NCBI GenBank assembly: GCA_002293105.1
Contig: DBCP01000165.1
Coordinates: 11,620 to 16,638 of the forward strand
Direction of reading: 5' to 3'
DNA from: Bacteroidetes bacterium UBA955
Lineage (GTDB): Bacteria; Bacteroidota; Bacteroidia; NS11-12g; UBA955
DNA length: 5,019 bases
Positions 1 through 5,019 of the stretch are shown here, piece by piece. Within the stretch, counting starts at the first letter, position 1. Every line of letters starts with the position of its first letter. Below the pieces are notes generated by a model, which was not told the origin of the DNA, did not search any database, and saw only the letters and a program-made list of their open reading frames with translations. A program made the position numbers and the translations under genes.

Positions 1-491
1 ATTTCCTCGTCCAAATAAATACCCGCATTCATGTTTTGTATTTGGTGAATGAGGTCGAGTGCGTTTTTGTTGCCGTTTTTTTCGGGCTCGAAATTGGTAT
101 CTCCTTTGCGGTTATCGCCCCGCAAAGCCAAGATGTTGTCGATGCCCAAGAAACTCAATTCAATAAGGGCGTTTTCGGTATCTTCTTTTGAAAATCCACC
201 ACAAATCAAGTGGGGTACTGCATCAATTTTATAGTGGTTTTGCAAGGCTGCGCAAATGGCAACGGTACCGGGTCTTTTTTTGGTAGATATGCGGTCGTAG
301 GTGCCATCGGCACGCTTCTTCAATACATAATCTTCCCGGTGATAGGTTACATCAATGAACGAGGGTTTGAATTCCATGAGTGGATCCATACCTGCCAGCA
401 ATTCATTGAAGCTAGCACCTTTTAACGGGGGCAATATTTCGAAGGAAAAAAGGGTGCTTTGAGCCGATTCGATATGTTCTGTAATTTTCAT
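1..491 (-). CDS. metF: Methylenetetrahydrofolate reductase MetF, N-terminal part (3' end beyond window)
   Basis: Reduces 5,10-methylene-THF to 5-methyl-THF using FAD and a reduced nicotinamide cofactor, supplying the methyl group for methionine synthesis in the cytoplasm. I translated it directly from the ATG at 491-489; 163 codons are visible and the frame is still open at base 1, so roughly half of a ~300-residue family protein is present. The N-terminus reads MKITEHIESAQ, then FSFEILPP (residues 15-22), where E18 matches the catalytic Glu28 of E. coli MetF. FIDVTYHRE (45-53), RPGTVAICAALQ (73-84), VPHLICGGFS (92-101) and NILALRGD (119-126) are further core strands of the TIM barrel; D126 matches the flavin-contacting Asp120 of E. 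coli. The start is fixed by this alignment and by a 5-base gap from the M28 gene stop, with no Shine-Dalgarno sequence. No promoter is evident in front, so it is probably cotranscribed with the upstream genes. Family assignment is near certain. Confidence 0.96.
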   Translation of the reverse strand, partial: MKITEHIESAQSTLFSFEILPPLKGASFNELLAGMDPLMEFKPSFIDVTYHREDYVLKKRADGTYDRISTKKRPGTVAICAALQNHYKIDAVPHLICGGFSKEDTENALIELSFLGIDNILALRGDNRKGDTNFEPEKNGNKNALDLIHQIQNMNAGIYLDEE

Positions 492-496
492 GGAAT

Positions 497-2194
497 TTAT
501 TGAAATTGGATGGGAAAAGTTAGGGTTTCAGCACCGCGCAGTACAATTACAGTGGTTGGCTTATCGGCGGTTAATTTACCCAAACCTACCATGTAATCCT
601 CTACGCCATTGACGTCGAAATCGCCCAGTTTTTGAATAATATCACCCTTTTGAAGTCCGGCTTTCTGTGCAGGTTTGCCTTCGGATACCCCATCGATGCG
701 CATGCCTTTGCCGCTGTAACTGTAATCGGGCATCACGCCGAGGGTGATTTTGAATTTGGTGCGACCCATTTGGGCATCTTGGGTTTTGGTGAAGGGCAAT
801 TTGCCTTTTTTGTTGTTTAAAACGATGAGTTGCTCAAGCACGCTGAGGCTGTTAGCCATCCCTTGGTAGTTGATGAGGGCTTCGTCATCGGAGGGTTTGT
901 GATAGTCTTCGTGCTGTCCGCTGAAAAAGTGCACAACAGGGATGTTTTCAAGATAAAAAGAGGCGTGATCGCTGGGGCCTAAACCACTTTTCGTGGTGGT
1001 GATTTTCAATTGGTTGGTATCGGTAGTGATCAATGAAATGGATTTCTCAAACTCTGGCGATGTACCTACACCATTGAGGGTGAGTACTTTTTTGGTGGTA
1101 TCAATTCTCCCCAACATATCGATGTTGATGACGTAGTTGATCTTACCCAGTTTTTGGCTGGTTTGACCCAAAAATGCTGGCGGATTTTGTACGAAATGTT
1201 TGGATCCCAATAGGCCCAATTCTTCACCGCTAAAAGCGATAAACAGATAGTTGTTCTTTTTGTATTTCTTGCCTTTGAGTGTTCTTGCCATTTCCAACAT
1301 CGCCGCTACGCCTGAAGCATTGTCATCGGCGCCGTTGTGGATTTCGGCCGGCCCAGTGTGACGGCTGTTTTCGTACTCATTGATACCGATATGATCGTGG
1401 TGGGCACAAACAACAACGGTGTTTTTCTTGTGGTTATTTCTGAAGGCATAGACGTTGTGGGCATCGGCTGTGAAAACGCGAACATTGCTCACCATGGTTA
1501 TCGGTGCCTGCGGGAAAACGCCTGTTTGGTTGCAATAAAACACTGGAATTTCCAATGTTTTTTCATTGCGTTTGAGGTTGCCTGAAGGCGATGTGAATTT
1601 CTCGAAGGGTTTGATGAAGATGATTCCAATGGCCCCTCTTTTGGTGGCCTCGGCAATTTTTGTGGGTATGTCTGATACTTCTGCAATGGGGGCGTGGGGG
1701 TTTTCTTCCATGCCAGGGTAACCCAGGCGAATCAATGCAATTTTGCCTTTGATATCGGCCGTTCCATAATCGTCGCGCTGTAGTTTTTCAGAAACCAAGC
1801 CATATCCGCAATCGTACCATGCAGCACGAACATTGGCGTCATTGCTGCTTTGTGATAGGGGGTAATAGTCCTTGAAAAGGGTAAACTTCATTACCACTGT
1901 ATCCATGCCTGGCGCGCTCACACCCAACATACATTTGTTGGTGGCCATCCGGAGTTGGATGATTGGGAATACCTGTGTTTGTGGCACCAATTTGGCCTTC
2001 GTGAATTCTTGGGCGATATAATTCGCGCTCATCGCTTCCTCAGGAGAGCCCGTTTGTCGGCCTTTGAGTTCATCTGAAGCCAAGTAAGAAATGTCTTTTT
2101 TTAATCGGCTAGGGCGATCAGTGGGTTCGTTGTTTTGAGCCCAAGTAATTTGGCAGGCAAGTGCACTTATCAGGAGGAGCCAATGGCGTTTCAT
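497..2194 (-). CDS. Secreted M28 family zinc peptidase with PA and PDZ domains
   Basis: Probable co-catalytic two-zinc aminopeptidase/exopeptidase acting in the periplasm or outside the cell; the substrate cannot be read from the sequence. The 565-residue protein begins with a signal peptide (KRHWLLLISALA hydrophobic run, likely cut after TWA at residue 19). A PA (protease-associated) domain lies at roughly 110-240, inserted in the M28 fold, with its core near 147-195. Metal and catalytic residues are intact: H265 and D267 in AHHDH, D290 in NGADDNASG, the pair E324-E325 in FSGEELGLLGS (general base and ligand), D359 in NIDMLG, and H432 in DYHKPSDD. A PDZ domain fills about 480-565 (KPAQKAGLQKGDIIQKLGD at 507-525), an arrangement common in Bacteroidota M28 enzymes. 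The ATG at 2194 overlaps the permease stop by four bases, favouring translational coupling; MetF follows after 5 bases. C14 in SALAC is a poor lipobox, so I favour signal peptidase I. Catalytic class is secure; specificity is unknown. Confidence 0.95.
   Translation of the reverse strand: MKRHWLLLISALACQITWAQNNEPTDRPSRLKKDISYLASDELKGRQTGSPEEAMSANYIAQEFTKAKLVPQTQVFPIIQLRMATNKCMLGVSAPGMDTVVMKFTLFKDYYPLSQSSNDANVRAAWYDCGYGLVSEKLQRDDYGTADIKGKIALIRLGYPGMEENPHAPIAEVSDIPTKIAEATKRGAIGIIFIKPFEKFTSPSGNLKRNEKTLEIPVFYCNQTGVFPQAPITMVSNVRVFTADAHNVYAFRNNHKKNTVVVCAHHDHIGINEYENSRHTGPAEIHNGADDNASGVAAMLEMARTLKGKKYKKNNYLFIAFSGEELGLLGSKHFVQNPPAFLGQTSQKLGKINYVINIDMLGRIDTTKKVLTLNGVGTSPEFEKSISLITTDTNQLKITTTKSGLGPSDHASFYLENIPVVHFFSGQHEDYHKPSDDEALINYQGMANSLSVLEQLIVLNNKKGKLPFTKTQDAQMGRTKFKITLGVMPDYSYSGKGMRIDGVSEGKPAQKAGLQKGDIIQKLGDFDVNGVEDYMVGLGKLTADKPTTVIVLRGAETLTFPIQFQ
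2191..2194 (-). other. ATGA stop/start overlap between permease and M28 peptidase genes
   Basis: On the minus strand these four bases are ATGA: the ATG starts the M28 peptidase and the TGA ends the TauE/SafE permease. No Shine-Dalgarno sequence precedes it, so translation of the peptidase probably depends on ribosomes finishing the permease. This ties the two genes into one transcript. Confidence 0.85.
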
Positions 2195-3036
2195 GAATTG
2201 ATTTCTATGAGGGTTTTAATCAGGATGATACTGGAAAGTACTGCAAATATAACGCGGAGCCAAAGAACGGGTACACGGGGCGCCGTTTTCTGTCCGAAAG
2301 ATGAGAAAAACATCACCCCAAGCAGCATTGGGAGTAACAATATACCGAGAAGATAGCCCCATTGAAAAGGGTTGATGCTCGCTGCAGGGGCGTTTAATCC
2401 GTATTGAAGGAGCGATGAAATAGCCAGTATTGGCACAATACTCAGTGATAGTGACGTGGCTTGATGCATGGGTTTCTTCAGCAACATCCTGAACAAGGGC
2501 ACCATGATGATTCCGCCGCCGAGGCCACTCAAAGAAACCACACAACCTGCGATGATTCCCACCAAAATGGGCAAAAAAGGCGATGTTTTGGCTTCATTTG
2601 TCAAGTTTTCTGTTGTTTTTAGGGCTGTTTTACCCCAAATCATGTTGCCGATACTCAACAAAAGGAATCCCAAGAAAACGGTTTGAAATCGGGTTTTACT
2701 GTACCAATCGCCTTGTTCAATGGCCATGGACATCGCCAAGGAACTTATGGCACCTGGGATGCCGATGTACAGACTCTGTTTCCAATCCCATGTACCCATT
2801 TTTTTCTGTCGGAAAATGCCCGAAACGCCCGACATAAAGACCAAAGCAATGGAATTTGCGAGGGTGTATTTAACCAATTCGTCTGTGGTTAGCGGATAGT
2901 TTGATAGGTACTCATTGATGACCGGTATGAATAACATACCTCCCCCAACGCCGAGCAACCCTGCCAAGAAACCACCCACAGATCCGCAGAGCAGCAACAA
3001 AAGAAAGGGCAGTATTTGTTGGGTAAAGAGATCCAT
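2191..3036 (-). CDS. TauE/SafE (DUF81) family sulfite/organoanion permease
   Basis: Integral inner-membrane protein of 281 residues, the usual size for TauE/SafE. Characterised members export sulfite or move sulfoacetate, taurine-derived or similar organic anions; the substrate here is not determined. The two-fold internal repeat typical of the family is visible: GFLAGLLGVGGGMLFIPVI at 22-40 in the first half and GIIAGCVVSLSGLGGGIIMVP at about 160-180 in the second, each a glycine-rich re-entrant-like helix ending in hydrophobic residues and proline. I count about eight hydrophobic segments: near 8-40 (possibly two), 57-75, 88-106, 116-135, 153-180, 190-213, 225-245 and 256-276. The polar stretch KTTENLTNEAKTS (140-152) links the halves. 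The ATG at 3036 follows the S41 protease stop by 20 bases; there is no Shine-Dalgarno sequence. Its TGA overlaps the ATG of the M28 gene. The family is clear, the transported compound is not. Confidence 0.92.
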   Translation of the reverse strand: MDLFTQQILPFLLLLLCGSVGGFLAGLLGVGGGMLFIPVINEYLSNYPLTTDELVKYTLANSIALVFMSGVSGIFRQKKMGTWDWKQSLYIGIPGAISSLAMSMAIEQGDWYSKTRFQTVFLGFLLLSIGNMIWGKTALKTTENLTNEAKTSPFLPILVGIIAGCVVSLSGLGGGIIMVPLFRMLLKKPMHQATSLSLSIVPILAISSLLQYGLNAPAASINPFQWGYLLGILLLPMLLGVMFFSSFGQKTAPRVPVLWLRVIFAVLSSIILIKTLIEINS

Positions 3037-3056
3037 GTATTGGGGAATATTGATGA

Positions 3057-4682
3057 TTAGGGCTTCAATATTCTTTGGTATGTTGGAACATTCCTTAACA
3101 TCGCGGCGGCATCTTTTGTTTCGGGATCAAAGGTCAACCACGTTTTGAAAAAATCCGTTTTCTTCAATTTTCGCATCATGATCTCCTTGTTCAGTACTTG
3201 GATGACGGTGGTTTTGTTGGCCATCAATTCTGCTTTCAAATGACTTTGCACTTGCGTTTGGTTGACTTGAAACCCACCTGTTTTTTTGATAAAGGCCGTA
3301 TCGCTGTAAACACTGGCCATGGCTTTTTGCCATTTGGCTTGCATGGCGGCCTGACTTTTTTGAATCGCGAAGGATACAAATTGGTTGTACTGAGCATCCG
3401 TGATGGGTGAGAAGATCGTATCGGGTTGTGCGTTGTATATGTCGTTGGCCCAATCGAACAGAATGAGCTCTTTTTCAAGCCATTTGTACACGGCCAGTCC
3501 TTGATAGGGATCGAGGTATTTGTCTGGGTCGATTCCGCCGCCCTCAAATACTTTCCGACCATTTTGGGTTTGAAAAGCCCTCTTTTTTTCTTGCGTCAAT
3601 ACCGTTGCCTGTCCGTCTGAACCCCGCTCTTGGTAATTGAGTCGCTGTATGCATCTTCCGCTAGGCGTATAATACTTAGCGGTTGTCAATTTCATTTGGG
3701 TGCGATAGGGAAGGCTAACATAATTCTGTACGAGTCCTTTTCCAAAGCTGGTTTGTCCCATCACCACGGCGCGGTCCATATCTTGCAGACTGCCACTCAC
3801 GACTTCTGAGGCCGAAGCGGATCGCTCGTTGATAAGGACCACCAAAGGGGTGTTGGGCAGCAGGGCTTTGTTGGGGGTGAACCAGTTTTTTGGGCCATTG
3901 ACATTTTGGCCTTTCAAGGTAACCACGGATTTGTTTTCGCCCACGAAGAGTCCCACAATTTTCACGGCTTCTGCGAGGAGCCCGCCCCCGTTATCGCGCA
4001 GGTCAAGAATCACACCTTGCAGGGTGGTTTTTTCCATCATTTTTTTGAGCGATGCTTCTATTTCGTCGCAGGCATTTTGTTCGAATTCTTCCAGTTTTAC
4101 GTAGGCGATATTTTCTTGAAATAGCCCGCTATACGACACCGACGCGGTTTTGATGGCCATTCGGGTGATGGTTTTGGTGAGGGTTTTTCCGTTGCGAATC
4201 AAACCCAATTCAAATTTGGTGTTGGGCGCTCCGCGCACCATGGTAAGGAGTTCCTCGGTGGATTTATCTTTGAGATTAAGGCCGTTGATTTGGGTGATTT
4301 GATCGCCCAATCGCACGTCGGCGATGTCAAATGCATAACCCTCCTCGATGTGATCTACGGTTGGGTAATGATTACGTATGGTGATTCTACAGCCAACGCC
4401 ACCGTATTGACCCTGTCGCTCCATGAGGGCTTCCTCCGCTTGGTATTCAGAGAAGAAGTTGGTGTAGGGGTCTAGGGATTTGAGCATCGCATCGATGCCG
4501 GTTTTCATGAGTTTGCCGGGTTCCACCTCGTCTACGTAGGTAGCGCCGAGTTCTTTGTACAGTGCGGTAAAAATCTCAATGTTTTTGGAGTACTCAAAGA
4601 GGTTATCGACTACTTTGTTGCCTTGGCTTAGGAGCAACGCAGAAACACACAGAAGGAGCCATTTGGGCACACGAATCAGCAT
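3057..4682 (-). CDS. ctpA: S41 family carboxy-terminal processing protease (CtpA/Prc type) with PDZ domain
   Basis: Serine protease that degrades or trims proteins in the cell envelope, probably periplasmic. From the ATG at 4682 it has 541 residues. An N-terminal hydrophobic run (WLLLCVSALLLS, 8-19) is a signal peptide or membrane anchor. Then come a helical region with the family motif SLDPYTNFFS (69-78), a PDZ domain at about 88-175 starting at YGGVGCRI, and the S41 core. The Ser-Lys-Gln catalytic set is complete: S290 in ERSASASE, K315 in FGKG and Q319, with the 25-residue Ser-Lys spacing seen in CtpB and the plant D1 protease. ILDLRDNGGG (225-234), TTAKYYTPSGRCIQ (333-346) and GGGIDPD (381-387) are further family signatures. 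About 150 residues follow as a C-terminal tail rich in K and Q, of unknown role. A TTG at 4706, directly after the preceding stop, would add eight residues before the signal peptide; I prefer the ATG, four bases after a promoter-like box. Exact substrate is unknown. Confidence 0.94.
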   Translation of the reverse strand: MLIRVPKWLLLCVSALLLSQGNKVVDNLFEYSKNIEIFTALYKELGATYVDEVEPGKLMKTGIDAMLKSLDPYTNFFSEYQAEEALMERQGQYGGVGCRITIRNHYPTVDHIEEGYAFDIADVRLGDQITQINGLNLKDKSTEELLTMVRGAPNTKFELGLIRNGKTLTKTITRMAIKTASVSYSGLFQENIAYVKLEEFEQNACDEIEASLKKMMEKTTLQGVILDLRDNGGGLLAEAVKIVGLFVGENKSVVTLKGQNVNGPKNWFTPNKALLPNTPLVVLINERSASASEVVSGSLQDMDRAVVMGQTSFGKGLVQNYVSLPYRTQMKLTTAKYYTPSGRCIQRLNYQERGSDGQATVLTQEKKRAFQTQNGRKVFEGGGIDPDKYLDPYQGLAVYKWLEKELILFDWANDIYNAQPDTIFSPITDAQYNQFVSFAIQKSQAAMQAKWQKAMASVYSDTAFIKKTGGFQVNQTQVQSHLKAELMANKTTVIQVLNKEIMMRKLKKTDFFKTWLTFDPETKDAAAMLRNVPTYQRILKP

Positions 4683-4686
4683 GTAC

Positions 4687-4694
4687 CAAAGATA
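4687..4694 (-). promoter_or_regulatory. Candidate Bacteroidota -7 promoter box before the S41 protease gene
   Basis: Read on the minus strand this is TATCTTTG, an exact match to the TAnnTTTG -7 element used by the primary sigma factor of Bacteroidota. It lies between the channel stop and the S41 protease ATG, with only GTAC between box and ATG, so a transcript from it would be leaderless or nearly so. A TTG/TTTG -33 element at the usual distance (about 19 bases further upstream) is not present; the nearest TTG, at 4706-4704, is only 9 bases away. The box occurs by chance elsewhere in this window, so only its position argues for it. Confidence 0.4.
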
Positions 4695-4706
4695 CGAAAA
4701 ACCCAA

Positions 4707-5019
4707 TTAGGCAGCACTGAAGCTTCCTTGGAAATCCTTTCCGGTGGGACCTTCGAAAATTTCGAGGTTAAAGCTCGGCACGGTGGCTAGGACATGATCA
4801 AAAATATCAGCCGCGATGGTTTCGTGATCCACCCATTGTTTGTCGAGTGTGAAGCAATAGATTTCCAAAGGCAACCCTTTGTCTGTGGGCGGCAGCTGCC
4901 TTACCATCATGGTCAATTGCTTGTTGACTTTGTGGTGTTGTTGGATGTACAAACTCAGGTATCTGCGAAAAATGCCAATATTGGTCAGGTTTCTACCATT
5001 GGCTAAAATTGATTTGTCG
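4707..5019 (-). CDS. ybdG: YbdG-like MscS-family mechanosensitive channel, C-terminal part (5' end beyond window)
   Basis: The last 103 codons of an MscS-superfamily channel, a type of inner-membrane protein that opens under membrane tension and releases solutes on hypo-osmotic shock. The reading frame enters open at base 5018 and ends at TAA (4709-4707). Only the C-terminal cytoplasmic domain is visible; the pore helices lie outside the window. Recognisable stretches, shared with my recollection of E. coli YbdG, are NGRNLTNIGIFRRYL near the window edge, MVRQLPPTDKGLPLEIYCFT in the middle, and IAADIFDHVLATVPSFNLEI followed by GPTGKD near the end. A TTG inside the frame at 4952 is a leucine codon, not a start, because homology continues upstream of it. 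The S41 protease gene begins 24 bases downstream. The YbdG subgroup is favoured over small MscS because of these C-terminal matches; channel function itself cannot be judged from this part. Confidence 0.9.
   Translation of the reverse strand, partial: DKSILANGRNLTNIGIFRRYLSLYIQQHHKVNKQLTMMVRQLPPTDKGLPLEIYCFTLDKQWVDHETIAADIFDHVLATVPSFNLEIFEGPTGKDFQGSFSAA

Larger units (their letters stand above)
1..5019 (-). other. Probable operon: channel, S41 protease, TauE/SafE permease, M28 peptidase, metF
   Basis: Five genes read the same way with junctions of 24, 20, -4 and 5 bases. No hairpin followed by a T run was seen in any junction, so nothing visible would stop transcription between the channel gene and metF. 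Both ends of the unit lie outside the window. The 24-base junction carries a promoter-like box, so the last four genes may also be transcribed separately. Confidence 0.7.

Noticed and set aside
49..425. Plus-strand open frames in the left 425 bases
   Set aside because: They are antisense to an unambiguous MetF reading frame and their translations show no family motif or plausible domain.
581..588. TAGGTTTG box on the minus strand about 90 bases before metF
   Set aside because: It lies within the PDZ-coding end of the M28 gene, has no -33 element at a suitable distance, and the 5-base junction makes cotranscription the simpler explanation.
1337..1686. Open frames on both strands in the middle of the M28 gene
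   Set aside because: They overlap the region encoding the zinc ligands and PA domain of the peptidase; they are chance frames.
2157..2194. Lipoprotein signal (SALAC, C14) in the M28 peptidase
   Set aside because: The -3 position is alanine rather than leucine or a similar residue, and a better signal peptidase I site (TWA then Q) follows five residues later.
4683..4706. TTG start at 4706 giving a 549-residue S41 protease
   Set aside because: It would put eight extra residues, several hydrophobic, ahead of the basic start of the signal peptide and would place the start on the base after the previous stop. The ATG at 4682 gives a normal signal peptide and fits the promoter-like box.
4683..4735. 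Possible terminator after the channel gene (CCTAATTGGG followed by TTTTT on the minus strand)
   Set aside because: Only two or three G-C pairs can form around a mismatched centre, too weak for an intrinsic terminator.
4707..4952. A separate 81-residue gene starting at TTG 4952
   Set aside because: The frame stays open to the window edge and the residues upstream of the TTG (NGRNLTNIGIFRRYL) continue the YbdG match, so it is an internal leucine codon of a longer gene.

Overview
The window looks like ordinary chromosomal DNA from a member of the Bacteroidota. Four signs point there. The MetF N-terminus has the form typical of that phylum (FSFEILPPLKG, FIDVTYHRE). The M28 peptidase combines PA and PDZ domains, and the S41 protease has a long C-terminal tail. 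None of the four visible start codons has a recognisable Shine-Dalgarno sequence. A TAnnTTTG-type promoter box sits just before one start codon. GC content is moderate by eye. I cannot place the organism below phylum.

Every base belongs to, or lies within about 25 bases of, five genes that all read on the minus strand, so transcription runs from right to left. In that order they are: the C-terminal end of a YbdG-type MscS-family mechanosensitive channel (4707-5019, 5' end outside the window); a secreted S41 carboxy-terminal processing protease with a PDZ domain (3057-4682); a TauE/SafE (DUF81) membrane permease (2191-3036); a secreted M28 zinc aminopeptidase-type enzyme with PA and PDZ domains (497-2194); and the N-terminal 163 residues of MetF, 5,10-methylenetetrahydrofolate reductase (1-491, 3' end outside the window). 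Junctions are 24, 20, -4 (ATGA overlap) and 5 bases, which suggests one operon, or one operon plus an extra promoter in front of the S41 protease gene.

Three of the products act at the inner membrane or beyond it: the two proteases and the permease. The channel also belongs to the inner membrane. MetF is a cytoplasmic one-carbon/methionine enzyme. The only metabolic theme I can suggest is sulfur: a permease family that often moves sulfite or organosulfonates lies two genes from a methionine-pathway enzyme. This is inference. The catalytic residues of MetF, the S41 protease and the M28 peptidase are all present where visible, and I see no frameshifts, mobile elements, RNA genes, CRISPR arrays or long repeats. 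I found no convincing undescribed system; the findings are modest.
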